The position numbers were made by a program, and so were the translations under genes. Under the pieces are notes generated by a model, which saw only the letters and a list, made by a program, of their open reading frames with translations, ran no database searches and had not been told where the DNA came from. This document shows, in pieces, positions 45,013 to 53,855 of a stretch of DNA of 64,000 nt. This DNA is from Polyangiaceae bacterium. Lineage in GTDB: Bacteria > Myxococcota_A > Polyangia > Polyangiales > Polyangiaceae. The DNA lies in the NCBI GenBank assembly GCA_016719945.1, contig JADJYE010000037.1, positions 27,227-91,226 of the forward strand, written 5' to 3'. How positions within the stretch are numbered: the stretch's first letter is position 1; each line of letters opens with the position of its first letter.

Positions 45013-45654
45013 ATGCGCTCCCGCTCTCTCTCCTGCCTCACGTGCGGCTTTGCTGCTGTCGTCCTGTCGCTGGGGTGCGGCGACGACTCGCCCTCGGGGG
45101 GCGGCGGCGCGGGCGGCGCGGCGCAAGGTGGGGGAGGCGGCGAGGTGGGCGGCGGCGAGGTGGGCGGCGCCAGCGGGTCTTGCGACGAGGCGAACCCGTG
45201 CGAGGCGGGGGTCTGCCTCTACGGAGCCGACGCCTGCGAGCTGGGCGCCGTGGGCGCGTGCCAGCCGACCAATGGCACCTGTGACGGACCCCCCACCGGG
45301 CCGGTCTGCGACTGCGCCGGCGTCGTCCACGAAGGAGACTTCGCCTCGTGCACCCTCGGCGCTGACGCGACGCCGTTCGGCGCCGCGGACGCTTGCGCCA
45401 CCGGGACCTTCGACTGCGGAGGCCTCTCGTGCACGAACCACGTACAGGTCTGCATCGAGACCCTCGGCGGGCCCGCGGGCGCCGAGCCCACCTACGAGTG
45501 CCGAGACGCCGATGAGCTCGGAGGCTGCTCGTTCGGCATCGCGGACTGCGGCTGTCTGGTGCTCGACGATCTCTGCGGCGTCGGCGGGGCTGGCTGCAGC
45601 TGCGACCAAGACGCGGTGACCCAGCAGGAGACCATTACGATCGCGCTGCCCTGA
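45013..45654 (+). CDS. Cys-rich lipoprotein with Gly-rich spacer
   Basis: 213 residues from the ATG at 45013. Signal peptide with lipobox VLSLGC (about residue 22), then a GGGGAGG-type spacer, then a domain rich in Cys pairs (SCDEANPCEAGVC, CDCAGVVHEGDFASC, CSFGIADCGC). These repeated Cys knots recall EGF- or TIL-like surface modules common in Polyangia. No enzyme motif. Divergent from the GST-fusion gene, 64 bases apart. Confidence 0.78.
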   Translation: MRSRSLSCLTCGFAAVVLSLGCGDDSPSGGGGAGGAAQGGGGGEVGGGEVGGASGSCDEANPCEAGVCLYGADACELGAVGACQPTNGTCDGPPTGPVCDCAGVVHEGDFASCTLGADATPFGAADACATGTFDCGGLSCTNHVQVCIETLGGPAGAEPTYECRDADELGGCSFGIADCGCLVLDDLCGVGGAGCSCDQDAVTQQETITIALP

Positions 45655-45671
45655 CGCGAGAGCCGGGCAGG

Positions 45672-45693
45672 ATGACGGTCATATGACGGTCAT
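45672..45693 (+). promoter_or_regulatory. Tandem operator-like palindromes
   Basis: Two back-to-back copies of the 11-mer ATGACGGTCAT (45672-45682 and 45683-45693). Each is an ATGAC-N-GTCAT near-palindrome, and the junction forms the perfect palindrome GTCATATGAC. It lies 72 bases before the lipoprotein gene at 45765, a plausible operator for a dimeric regulator binding side by side. Confidence 0.45.
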
Positions 45694-45764
45694 CGTCCCG
45701 CCCCGCGTTCGAATGTTGGGCGGGCAGGTATTCAGCCCGCGAGCGGCGTGCGACCCTCCATGGC

Positions 45765-46244
45765 ATGCTGAAGATCGTGTCTGCGGTGGGGGCTTTCGCG
45801 CTGTACACCCTGGGTTGTGGCGATAGTGGAGCCGGCGGCAGCGGCGGCGGCACCGGCGGAGCGAGCGCCGGTGGCGGGGGCGAAAACGCCGGCGGTGACG
45901 CCGCTGGGGGCACCGACCCGAGCGGGGGAGGCGGCGCGAGCGGGGGAGGCGGCGCGAGCAGCGATCTGCAGCACAGCTGCGACCAGTCGAACGGCGTGCA
46001 CCTCTGCACCGACTGGGCCTATCCCGCCCAGTACGCGGACTTCTTCGCCGACGCTCAGGCGGACTGTGAAGAGGAAGGCAACACCTTCGGCACGGCCTGC
46101 GACACGACCGGCGCCGTGGGCGGCTGCCGCACCACCGACACGGGCGCGCCGGGCATCACCGTGACCACCTGGGTCTATTCGGGCACCACGGCCGACGTGA
46201 TGGCGTACTGCACGACGCTCACGGCCACCTTCGTCACCCCCTGA
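45765..46244 (+). CDS. Small lipoprotein with Gly-rich spacer
   Basis: 159 residues. Lipobox TLGC (about residue 18), a long Gly/Ala spacer (GGTGGASAGGGG and similar) to about 65, then a compact domain with six Cys (HSCDQSNGVHLC, DCEEEGNTFGTAC, GGCR, AYC). The final domain may be a small disulfide-stabilised fold. Unknown function. A tandem-palindrome site lies upstream and the beta-propeller gene at 46295 follows. Confidence 0.75.
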   Translation: MLKIVSAVGAFALYTLGCGDSGAGGSGGGTGGASAGGGGENAGGDAAGGTDPSGGGGASGGGGASSDLQHSCDQSNGVHLCTDWAYPAQYADFFADAQADCEEEGNTFGTACDTTGAVGGCRTTDTGAPGITVTTWVYSGTTADVMAYCTTLTATFVTP

Positions 46245-46294
46245 GCCGAAGGCGAGAGGCGCACCTGTGCACCCTTTGCGGGTAGCCTGCCGGC

Positions 46295-47023
46295 ATGCGC
46301 CTCGTAGCGGACCATCGCCTCTCCGTCGATCTGGACGAGACCTCCGACGTGGTGACCTTGCCGTCGGGGGCGTTTCTCGTCGTGAGCGACACCGACGCGC
46401 GCGCCGCGATCGTCACGCCCGACGGCACCACGTTCGTGGAGCTCGAGGGTCTGCGTGCGGGGGAGAGCGGGCTCGAGGCCGTCACGTTCGACGCGGCTCG
46501 TGGGCTGATCGTCAGCTACGACGAGGAGCGCCGCGAGGTGCTCTCTCACCACTATGGTGGCGAACATGCGGCCGTGGCTCCCCTCGAGGGCAGGCGCGAG
46601 CTGCGCTTCGGCAAGCGCAAGAACAAGGGCGTCGAGGGGCTCGCGATGTTCGGAGACAAGCTGCTGTGCGCCAACGAGGACAAGCCGCGTGGCCTGTACG
46701 TCGTCGAGCCCAGCGCCGACGAGGGCGTCGAGGTCGAGCTCGATCCCGCTGCGACCGACGCGTGCGACGACTTCTCCGGCCTCGCCCACGACCCGCGGCG
46801 GGGGACCTACCTGGTCGTCTCGGACGAGTCCGCGCGGCTCGTCGAGCTCAGCGTCGAGGCGAGCGCCAGCGGCACCTCGGCGCGCTGTCGCGGGGTGTTC
46901 GACCTGGTCGACGAGCAGGGCGCGCCGCTCGAGCGCGTCGAGGGCGTCGCGGTCGATCTCGACGGCGCGTGGTGGGTGCTGCTCGAGAACGAGCACGTCC
47001 TCGTGCGCCTGCGAGGCGAATAG
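46295..47023 (+). CDS. Beta-propeller protein (SdiA-regulated/phytase-like)
   Basis: 242 residues, no signal peptide. Repeated strands with the pattern VVSDTDARAAIV, GLEAVTFDAARGLIVSYDEER, KNKGVEGLAMFGDKLLCANED, DFSGLAHDPRRGTYLVVSDES and VEGVAVDLDGAWWVLLENE fit a beta-propeller of the SdiA-regulated or esterase-like phytase group, in which the NKGxEGLA motif and acidic residues bind calcium. Catalytic activity is not proven. It shares the strand of the lipoproteins before and after. Confidence 0.7.
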   Translation: MRLVADHRLSVDLDETSDVVTLPSGAFLVVSDTDARAAIVTPDGTTFVELEGLRAGESGLEAVTFDAARGLIVSYDEERREVLSHHYGGEHAAVAPLEGRRELRFGKRKNKGVEGLAMFGDKLLCANEDKPRGLYVVEPSADEGVEVELDPAATDACDDFSGLAHDPRRGTYLVVSDESARLVELSVEASASGTSARCRGVFDLVDEQGAPLERVEGVAVDLDGAWWVLLENEHVLVRLRGE

Positions 47024-47133
47024 CAGTGCGAGGCCGCTCGCCGCGTGAGCGCACGCAGCCGACCCCTGCTCGCTGCCCGCCTCCCGCGCGACGCGCACTT
47101 GACTCCGACGCGCCCCGGGTCGAGCTGTCGGCG

Positions 47134-48141
47134 GTGCGCAAACCCGCTCTCGCGCTGCTTTGCCTCGCACCCGCGGTCGCTTGGCCCGCGTGCTTCGACG
47201 AAGCGGTCGAGCCCGCCCCGGTGCCGACGGCCGTCTTCGTGACCTTCAACACAGGCACCGCGAAGGAGCTGCCCCACGACGACCTGCCCGACGACGGCTA
47301 TGGGTCGGAAGAGGCCGCGATCACCGATGAGCACTACGGCAACGGGCTCTCCTTCGTTCCGGCCATCGAGGCGGCGAGCGCGTTCTTCGCGCAGCTCCAG
47401 CCGGACGTCGTCGCGTTCCAGGAGATCTTTCACCCTGGCGACTGCGAGCTGATCCCCGTCGACGCGCGCGCAGGCTTCATCTGCGAGGGCTACGCGCCCT
47501 CGGACCCGACGGTCGCGCAGCTCGTCCTGGGCCAGGGCTATCAGGTCGCCTGCCATCAGCAGAAGCCGGACAAGTGCCTCGGCGTGCGCCGCCAGTTCGC
47601 CACGATCCGCGGGTGCACAGGAGACCTCTGCCTCGACTTCCTCTACGGCGCCGAGGTCGAGGGGTGCGGGGGTGGGTCGCGCGTCGGCCGAGCCGTGCTC
47701 GACCTCGCGGACGGCAAGGGGGAGCTCACCGTCGTCAACGTGCACGGGTCGAGCGGCATCACCGACGCCGACTTCGACTGCCGGCGCGCCCAGTTCGAGC
47801 TCGTGTTCGTCGACCTCGGGGACGGCGAGCCCGCTGCCAACGGCGAGCGCTCGGTCGTCCTGGGCGACTTCAACACCGACCCCGCGCGCTTCGCGGGCTT
47901 CGACTGGAGCGCGCAGCGGCTCAATGAGCTGGTCGGCCCGGGCAAGTCGTTCCAGTTCTTGACCTCGGTCGGCTGGGAGGTGGACCCGACCTACGCCAAC
48001 GCGGTCAACCTCGACCACGTGATCACCAACGGTCTAGCGGGCAGCTGTGTGCACCCAGGCGCGACCGAAGGCACCGAGCCCGTCGCGCCGTTCGTCTATT
48101 TCGATCACACGCCGGCGGTGTGCACGATCGAGCTGCCTTGA
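47134..48141 (+). CDS. Endonuclease/exonuclease/phosphatase-fold lipoprotein
   Basis: 335 residues from the GTG at 47134, which gives a signal RKPALALLCLAPAVAWPAC with a Cys. The fold is EEP (DNase I/sphingomyelinase-like): FVTFNTGTAK, VVAFQEIF (Asn and catalytic Glu), VVNVHGSS, VVLGDFNTDP (catalytic Asp-x-Asn) and YFDHTPAVC (final Asp-His). All five expected catalytic positions are visible. It probably acts extracellularly on phosphodiesters (nucleic acid, lipid or inositol phosphate). Cys-rich insertions (QQKPDKC, GCTGDLC) suggest disulfides. Confidence 0.83.
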   Translation: MRKPALALLCLAPAVAWPACFDEAVEPAPVPTAVFVTFNTGTAKELPHDDLPDDGYGSEEAAITDEHYGNGLSFVPAIEAASAFFAQLQPDVVAFQEIFHPGDCELIPVDARAGFICEGYAPSDPTVAQLVLGQGYQVACHQQKPDKCLGVRRQFATIRGCTGDLCLDFLYGAEVEGCGGGSRVGRAVLDLADGKGELTVVNVHGSSGITDADFDCRRAQFELVFVDLGDGEPAANGERSVVLGDFNTDPARFAGFDWSAQRLNELVGPGKSFQFLTSVGWEVDPTYANAVNLDHVITNGLAGSCVHPGATEGTEPVAPFVYFDHTPAVCTIELP

Positions 48142-48161
48142 GGGCGGTGGTTGCCGCGGCG

Positions 48162-49877
48162 TCAGGTCGGCGCCGAGACCAGCAGCGGCGGCGCGTGCGT
48201 GGGCGGCATGTGCGCTCGCAAGTCGGCGAGCAGCTCGTCGCGCCAGGGCCGCACCGACGCGTCATTCCACCGATTGTCCCATTGCCACGGGTCGGCGCGC
48301 ACGTCGTAGAGCTCGCCTTCGCTGCCGTCGTAGCGGGGCAGGGTGGACCCATGACCCCACACCCGCCAATAGAACGGAAACTGCCCCCCGCGATCGGTCG
48401 TGCTCGGCAGGTAGGCGGTGCAGATCCAGCCGTCGCGATAGATCGTTCGCAAATGCATGCCGACCGCCGCGAATTGACTGTCGAAGGTCGTCAGCACCCG
48501 CTCGCGCCCGGCCGCGCTCGCGCGGTCCGTAGGCAGAGGCCCTCCTTGCATCGCGCTGGGCACGGGCAGCCCGGCGATCGCGCAGAAGGTCGGCGCGAGA
48601 TCGACGTGGCCGACGGGGGCCTCCACGGTCGCAGGCGGGATGCCCGCGATAGGCGCTGGGCGCCAGAGCAGCGGCACACGCAGCAGCGACTCCACGTGGT
48701 AGGGCCCCTTGAACAAGAGCCCGAGGTCCCCCTGGAGCTCCCCGTGGTCGGAGGTGTAGAAGACGTCGGTGTACGGCTCTTCGCCGAGCACCCTCAGCTC
48801 CGCTAAGACCTGGCCAAGCGCTTCGTCGATGAGCTCGTTCTCGACGTGGATCATGGCGTTGACCTCCCGCACCTGGTCGTGGGTCAGGCTGCCGGGGTCG
48901 AAGCCCGTCGGCCCGCCCTCGGGGTTGCGGTGGCGCCGCTCGTACCAGTCGAGCCAGTGACGAGGCTTCCTTGTCAGGATCGCTCGAATGGCCTCGGGAC
49001 TCCCGGGATGGCCCGGGGGTAGGGGCAGGTCCCGCCAATCGATGCGCCTCTTCACTTCGTCGTGCGGAGGGTCGAAGGGGTGATGGGGATCCGGGAAGCT
49101 GATCCAGCAGAAGAAAGGCCCGTCTTGAGGCCGCTTTCGCAGCCACGCGATCGCCCGGCGGGCGATCCAGTCGGTGTGATAGTGCTCGCGCTGGATCGGG
49201 TTGTGCTTCACCTCGGGCGCGCCAGTGTCGCCTCCGCCGCTGCCCGTGAGCACAGCGCCGAAGCCAGCGATCTCGCGCGGGTGCTGGCTCCACAGCCAGG
49301 CGCCGTAGTGCTGCCCGATGATCGGTCCGTGGGTCGCGAGCTCGACGTGATCGAAGCCGCGCCACGGACCGCTCGAGCTCTCCGCTGCCAGGCGGTTCTC
49401 CGCGAAGCGCAGCAGGGGATCGAGGTGCGGATCGAAATGGGCCTTGCCGAACAGCGCGGTGTCATAGCCCGCACCCTGCAGCAGATGCGCCACGGTAGGG
49501 GAGTCCTCGGGCAGCGAGATGCCGTTCGCGACCACGCCGTGGGTGAGCGGATGCTGGCCAGTGATCATGGTCGAGCGCGACGGCATGCAGACGACGTTTT
49601 GCACGTGCGCCCGGCGATAGACGATGCCCGCCGCCGCGAGGGCGTCCGCCACGGGGGTCCGCGCGATCTTGCCTCCCGTTACGCCGAGCGCGTCGAAGCG
49701 CTGCTGATCCACCGTGACGAACAGGATGTTCCTGCGCCGCGGCGCGTCCGGCGGATGGCGGCGACGCGTGCGCGGAGTCTGCGGCTCCCGCGAGGTCGCC
49801 CGCGCGGCAGCCGCCCGGGCCAGAAAGGCCGCTCGGGCCAGGTAGACGAGAGCGCGGGCCGCCGGAGCGAGGGACAC
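48162..49877 (-). CDS. Sulfatase (arylsulfatase-like)
   Basis: 571 residues. N-terminal metal motif ILFVTVDQQRFDALG (51-65), then the formylglycine signature CMPSRSTMITG with Cys97-x-Pro99-x-Arg101, GAGYDTALFGKAHFD, the SFPDPHHPFDPP segment and YTSDHGELQGDLG for the second metal site. The Arg-rich 45-residue N-terminal extension holds a hydrophobic helix (ALVYLARAAFLARAA) that may anchor it. Complete and of usual length. It removes sulfate esters from a sugar or aryl substrate, after activation of Cys97 by a formylglycine-generating enzyme that is not in this window. Convergent with the EEP gene. Confidence 0.92.
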   Translation of the reverse strand: MSLAPAARALVYLARAAFLARAAAARATSREPQTPRTRRRHPPDAPRRRNILFVTVDQQRFDALGVTGGKIARTPVADALAAAGIVYRRAHVQNVVCMPSRSTMITGQHPLTHGVVANGISLPEDSPTVAHLLQGAGYDTALFGKAHFDPHLDPLLRFAENRLAAESSSGPWRGFDHVELATHGPIIGQHYGAWLWSQHPREIAGFGAVLTGSGGGDTGAPEVKHNPIQREHYHTDWIARRAIAWLRKRPQDGPFFCWISFPDPHHPFDPPHDEVKRRIDWRDLPLPPGHPGSPEAIRAILTRKPRHWLDWYERRHRNPEGGPTGFDPGSLTHDQVREVNAMIHVENELIDEALGQVLAELRVLGEEPYTDVFYTSDHGELQGDLGLLFKGPYHVESLLRVPLLWRPAPIAGIPPATVEAPVGHVDLAPTFCAIAGLPVPSAMQGGPLPTDRASAAGRERVLTTFDSQFAAVGMHLRTIYRDGWICTAYLPSTTDRGGQFPFYWRVWGHGSTLPRYDGSEGELYDVRADPWQWDNRWNDASVRPWRDELLADLRAHMPPTHAPPLLVSAPT

Positions 49878-49943
49878 CCGCGGGAGCGTAACGGACCTTC
49901 GGGGGCCATGCGAACGTGGTCGCCGCCGACCAGGCGCTCGAGC

Positions 49944-50039
49944 TCAGAGTGGGCAGGGCGACGCGACCCACTCCCCGGCGTCGACGATCTCGGCGCCGCA
50001 GGCCGCGAGGAGCAAGACGCACGCGACGTGTGACTTCAT
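49944..50039 (-). CDS. Possible 31-residue lipoprotein
   Basis: A very short frame upstream of the sulfatase gene. It has a good GAGGAGA ribosome-binding site 4 bases before the ATG and encodes a complete lipoprotein signal with lipobox LLAAC at residue 15, followed by only about 17 residues before the stop. It could be a real small lipoprotein, or the broken start of a longer one. Low confidence because of length. Confidence 0.35.
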   Translation of the reverse strand: MKSHVACVLLLAACGAEIVDAGEWVASPCPL

Positions 50040-50156
50040 CTTCTCCTCATGGTCCGCCGTCCGAGGGCGCTCTGTCCAGCGTACTGGCGCCAGCCAACCC
50101 CGACCCAGCGTCGGACGGGGCGGAGTGCCCGCGACCGGCCACGCCGCGCTCTCGCG

Positions 50157-51557
50157 CTACTGGCTCGGGCTGGAGAGGGCGGCCTCACACAGGTAGTAAG
50201 TCGCCGGGTTCCCGGCCGACTGGGAGCCTGCCGTCACGCCGAGCTCGAGGGTGGTCTCGCCAGCAGGGACGGGTGTGCTCAGCCTGGCGGTGTGCGTCGC
50301 GGTCTCGGTGTCGTCGCCGAGCAGTCCCGCGTCGGACCCACGACGGAGCTCGATGGTGAGGTCCACGAGGCCACTGCCTCGCCTTCGTCCGAAACAGTCG
50401 ACTCGGACCTCCGCGTCCGCGGGGAGCCCATCCGGGAGCTCGAGCGAGAACCGGTCGACGTCGGCCGGCGCCGCGAGCACTTCGCCGGAGACTCCCCAAT
50501 GGAGGAAGCCCGGTAGGGCCGAATCGAAGAGCGGCATCGTCTCGGGGCTCATGCCATTGCCCGCCTCGTCGGTCTCTGCGGCGGGCAGACCCCGGGGGAG
50601 GTTGAACAGGACGTAGAACGGGTTGTCACCGACCGCCCCTGCCGGCGGCGAGAGGTAGAGGTTGTACTTGTTGCCCGGCGTGATGGGCGCGAGGAGATTC
50701 TGACCACTCCCGACATTGTCTGCGAAGGCGACGGTCTCGAGCGTCGTGGAATCTTCGAGCCGCAGCGTCGCGACTGGGGTCGTCGACCCGTGGTTGTCCG
50801 GCCCCGAGAAATAGTGGGCGATCCAGATGCTGGGCGGCCCGCCGTCGTACTGATCGAGGGGCGCCGTGACCGTGTAGACGTCGACGTCACCCTCGCTGAA
50901 CATGCCGTAGGTGAGGTTGAGGGCGTCGGGGACGAACTCGACCGGCTTCGATTGGGCGACGGTGTCATTCGGCTCCGCCTCCTCCACCATGCCGTCGTCC
51001 GCGTCGTCGAAGACCCAGCTCTGGAGCGTGTAGCTGGGGTCACTGATCGTCGCCTCCCAATCCAGAGGGCAGGCCAGGGCGGTCTGGCAGAAGAGCCCTG
51101 CCTCGACGTAGTAGGAGCCGGCTTCGGGCAGCCGGGTCACGATCAGCGAAGCGCTGCTCTCGGGCGGAAACATCTCGTCGTTGAAGGCGATCTGCAGCTC
51201 GGCAGCGTCGTAGAGGGTCAGCGTCGTGTCGCTCGTCGTCAACGTCCGCAGGCCGACGAAGGTCGGCGCGTCGACGGAGAAGGAGTAGAAGTCGACGTCC
51301 GTAGCGACAGGGTCGAACGAGCCCTCGACGTCCGCGCCGAGGGTCAGGGGGGACGCGGTGGCAAAGGTGTCGTTCCCGTCTCCAACGCCACCGCTGCCGC
51401 CCTCGCCGCCGCTGCCGCCCTGCCCACCCGTGGCGCCACCTCCCCCGGTGGCGCCTTCGCCGCCGGTCGCGCCTTCGCCGCCCGTCCCTCCCCCGCCGGA
51501 GCTCGTCGAGTCGTCTCCACACGGTGCGGGTCTCATCGTGACGTCGATGCTCGGCAC
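50157..51557 (-). CDS. Pre-peptidase-like beta-domain lipoprotein, 5' end removed by an insertion sequence
   Basis: 466 residues in the present frame. From PCGDDSTSS onward it is a typical Polyangia lipoprotein: mature Cys, then a GGTGGEGATGG-type spacer to about 60, then two or three PPC-like beta domains (EGSFDPVATDVDFYSFSVDAPTFV, EGDVDVYTVTAPLDQY, DVDRFSLELPDG), which bind surfaces or act as secretion domains. No signal peptide precedes the Cys; the 14 residues before it (MPSIDVTMRPA and neighbours) are encoded at the edge of the ISKra4-type element. The transposon has therefore probably replaced the promoter and signal sequence, and the protein is unlikely to be exported as made. Confidence 0.75.
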   Translation of the reverse strand: MPSIDVTMRPAPCGDDSTSSGGGGTGGEGATGGEGATGGGGATGGQGGSGGEGGSGGVGDGNDTFATASPLTLGADVEGSFDPVATDVDFYSFSVDAPTFVGLRTLTTSDTTLTLYDAAELQIAFNDEMFPPESSASLIVTRLPEAGSYYVEAGLFCQTALACPLDWEATISDPSYTLQSWVFDDADDGMVEEAEPNDTVAQSKPVEFVPDALNLTYGMFSEGDVDVYTVTAPLDQYDGGPPSIWIAHYFSGPDNHGSTTPVATLRLEDSTTLETVAFADNVGSGQNLLAPITPGNKYNLYLSPPAGAVGDNPFYVLFNLPRGLPAAETDEAGNGMSPETMPLFDSALPGFLHWGVSGEVLAAPADVDRFSLELPDGLPADAEVRVDCFGRRRGSGLVDLTIELRRGSDAGLLGDDTETATHTARLSTPVPAGETTLELGVTAGSQSAGNPATYYLCEAALSSPSQ

Positions 51558-53030
51558 TTTTCATAGCGGCGCCGCTCGTAGCGGGACGACGTTATTCAGG
51601 AGCGTGACCTCCGTTCGGTACGCTGCAGCGAGCATCGCCCAGGCATGATCGAAGCGTTCGCTCTGCACCCAGCCCCTCAGGTTGAGGATGGCCTGGCCGC
51701 CCTCCTTGCCCCAGCGCATTCCGCTCTGCTTCATCCGCTGGGTGACGAGCGTCTTGCATGCAGCCTCCGTGACGCCGGTGCCGATCGGCAAACCCTGCTC
51801 GCGCAACTCGGCGTATCGCATGCGGTCGCGGCGCTTGCGGAAGTAGGCCAGTTCCTTGGCGACGTCCGTCTTGCCGGGGTGCTTGTTCCGCAAATAGGTC
51901 AGCGCGCGAATGACCTTCGTCACTCCCTCCGGGTCTTCGAGCAGCACGTGGCGCAGGTCCGCGAACTTGCGCCGGCTCTCCACCGTGCCGACGCCGTAGG
52001 CGGCTGCAATGGCGTCGTTCAGATGCTCGGCCGCGTGGAAGAAGTCCACGACCTCGACTCCATCGGGAACTTCGTTGTGCAAGAACGTCCAGTTATCGAT
52101 GGCACCGTCGGCGGCTTTGACGACCCGCAGGTCCGGACGCTGGTCGAGCGCGCACTTCAGTTCCGCGAGCAGCGACTTCTTCAGGCTTGCCTTGTGCGGC
52201 TCCGGCATGCGGGCCATTCGCACGGCGGCGAGGCAATCGCCGTCTTGGTCGTAGAAGGACAGCGTCGCGCAGCCCACCTCGCGGTAGCCAGCCGGGCCCT
52301 TGGTGATCTGGCCGCGCGCGGCGGTCTTCGCCTTCTTCTCAACCGCGCCGCCATCGTTCATGGGCGCCAAGACACCGTCGAGGCTCACCATCACCGTCGT
52401 GGCGTGCTCCGGCACGATCATCGCGTCGCGCAGCTCGGCCTCGAAGCTCGCCCGGTCATCGTTCACGCGCTCAGCCAGCTCCTTCGGGAGCCGGTCGAGC
52501 GTCGACTTCGACGGGGCCATGTTACCCATCCGTCGAAACAGGTCCTCGCCCGTCTTGGGCGTCATCTGCGCCACGACCCAGGCGGCCTGGCTGGCTGCGT
52601 GAGGCGTCCAGAATCCGCCGACGATGCCGACCTTGAGATCCATCGGCACGACCGACCGCTCAGCAGGGTCGGACCGGTCCTTGTACAGCGTGCGCATCAC
52701 CGACACGGGTCCCGCAGCAGTCATGTACGTCTGCTCCGAGCGAACGACGCGACGCAACGTGCTTCCGTGCACGAAGATGGCCTCCGCGTCGACGTCGGCG
52801 CGCCCGAGGTCTTCGGCGAGCAGCTCGCGCTCGACTTCCTGCAGGCTTTGGTGAAGGCGCGCCTCGAACGCTTCGAACGTCTCCTTGGGGCCCCGGCGTC
52901 GCACTCCGGCATCGTCGAGGATGCGCCGAATCAGCCGCAACGACTTTGGCCCGGCCTCACGCTGGTGCCTGGGGAACGGGGCGGGCTTGGTCGCGGTCTG
53001 TGTCATGCGCTGGAAACATCAGTGGTTCGC
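51541..53030. mobile_element. ISKra4-family insertion sequence (approximate limits)
   Basis: Single transposase gene with short flanks. The left limit is placed where the truncated lipoprotein frame stops looking native; the right limit just upstream of the transposase start. I could not identify convincing terminal inverted repeats or a target duplication, so the ends are approximate by tens of bases. Confidence 0.55.
51561..53006 (-). CDS. ISKra4-family transposase
   Basis: 481 residues, intact. Recognised by the C-terminal signature GTGVTEAACKTLVTQRMKQS followed by GMRWGKEGGQAILNLRGWVQSERFDHAW, and by the DDE-type core: VMVSLDGVLAP (first Asp), KAADGAIDNW (second acidic region) and VDFFHAAEHLNDAI. 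The frame is undamaged and codon use is somewhat less biased than the neighbours, so the insertion is probably recent and the element may still be active. It sits directly against the truncated lipoprotein gene on the same strand. Confidence 0.88.
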   Translation of the reverse strand: MTQTATKPAPFPRHQREAGPKSLRLIRRILDDAGVRRRGPKETFEAFEARLHQSLQEVERELLAEDLGRADVDAEAIFVHGSTLRRVVRSEQTYMTAAGPVSVMRTLYKDRSDPAERSVVPMDLKVGIVGGFWTPHAASQAAWVVAQMTPKTGEDLFRRMGNMAPSKSTLDRLPKELAERVNDDRASFEAELRDAMIVPEHATTVMVSLDGVLAPMNDGGAVEKKAKTAARGQITKGPAGYREVGCATLSFYDQDGDCLAAVRMARMPEPHKASLKKSLLAELKCALDQRPDLRVVKAADGAIDNWTFLHNEVPDGVEVVDFFHAAEHLNDAIAAAYGVGTVESRRKFADLRHVLLEDPEGVTKVIRALTYLRNKHPGKTDVAKELAYFRKRRDRMRYAELREQGLPIGTGVTEAACKTLVTQRMKQSGMRWGKEGGQAILNLRGWVQSERFDHAWAMLAAAYRTEVTLLNNVVPLRAAPL

Positions 53031-53654
53031 CACAAATTCCCGCGTGGCCGAAAACTCCGACGGACGGCGTCAGGATCAGATCTGCACCCTCGTCGTACGT
53101 CGAGGTCTTCGTGCACCCAAGGATCTCGCGGCGAGCTACCTTCCGACGTGGGGCGCGAGCGCCGAGAAGCAGCTCGGCGAGGGTCCCTTCTGGCCCACCT
53201 CCATGGCCGCGCCTTCGGCCATGTCATCGCCGAGGTCACCGAGGCGGGGCAAACGGAGCGAGGCTGCGACCCCCGCTCCCACCTGGTGCCGAGGGCAGCA
53301 CCAACGCCAGCGACGGCGCGGGCGGGGGCCTCTGGAGGCGAGCGCGGGCGGGACCCACTGCATGAGCCCTGCGGCATGGGTCGCGAGCGAGCGCAGCGAG
53401 CGCTGCGCCGAAGGCGCACGCGACCCACGCCGCGGCGAGTTTGGATGGGCCCCGACGCGAGCCGGAAGAGGCCCCCGCCCGCGCCCGAGCGCCCAGCACA
53501 AACCCTCGCGCCCAGCCGCGAGACAGGTCGCAGCCGAGCGGAATGAGTCGGGGCGAGAGGATTTCAATCCGCGATTGCTGGCTCCGATGGGCCGCCCCGG
53601 GGCGGGCGCCACGGCCAGCGAGCCCGATGGGGAGGGCCGTGGTACACTTTGGAC
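53031..53654. other. Non-coding junction with tRNA-like remnant
   Basis: No convincing gene. It contains a hairpin (GCGCAGC at 53391-53397 pairing with GCTGCGC at 53402-53408) and the first 24-bp tRNA-3'-like repeat at 53541-53564. A -10-like TACACT at 53643-53648 lies 7 bases before the antitoxin ATG, which fits a leaderless transcript. Confidence 0.5.
53541..53564 (-). repeat. 24-bp direct repeat, copy 1, resembling a tRNA 3' end
   Basis: Identical to 55448-55471. On the minus strand it reads AAATCCTCTCGCCCCGACTC and four more bases, which matches the 3' half of a T-arm (AAATCC) followed by an acceptor-stem 3' strand (CGCCCCGA), as left by integrases that target tRNA genes. No complete tRNA can be folded here. 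Confidence 0.6.
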
Positions 53655-53855
53655 ATGAGCGCGCCGATGAATCTGGCCGATCCCGAGTGCGAGCCTTCGG
53701 ACGCGCAACTCGTTGAGCTTTCGACGCGCGCGTTCGCGGGAGTGCGTCTGTCGCAGGTCGAGAGGCTCCGGAGACTGCGAGCTGAGATCGAGGTTGCGCG
53801 AACGCGAGCCCTCCAGCGTCTCGATGATGCTGAAGGTCCTCAAGCGAAGCCTTGA
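53655..53855 (+). CDS. Small antitoxin-like protein of a zeta-toxin pair
   Basis: 66 residues from the ATG at 53655. A single helical protein with a Leu/Arg heptad-like region (VRLSQVERLRRLRAEIEVARTRALQRLDD). Its TGA overlaps the TTG start of the zeta-toxin gene (TTGA, 53852-53855), the standard arrangement of type II toxin-antitoxin modules. It has no sequence similarity I can recognise to classical epsilon antitoxins, but position and size support the role. Confidence 0.7.
   Translation: MSAPMNLADPECEPSDAQLVELSTRAFAGVRLSQVERLRRLRAEIEVARTRALQRLDDAEGPQAKP

Noticed and set aside
51541..53030. Defined terminal inverted repeats of the intact ISKra4-type element
   Set aside because: I compared both ends by eye and found only weak, scattered matches, so no repeat is claimed.
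53541..53600. Complete tRNA gene
   Set aside because: Only the 3' part resembles a tRNA; no anticodon arm, D-arm or matching 5' acceptor strand can be found on the minus strand.
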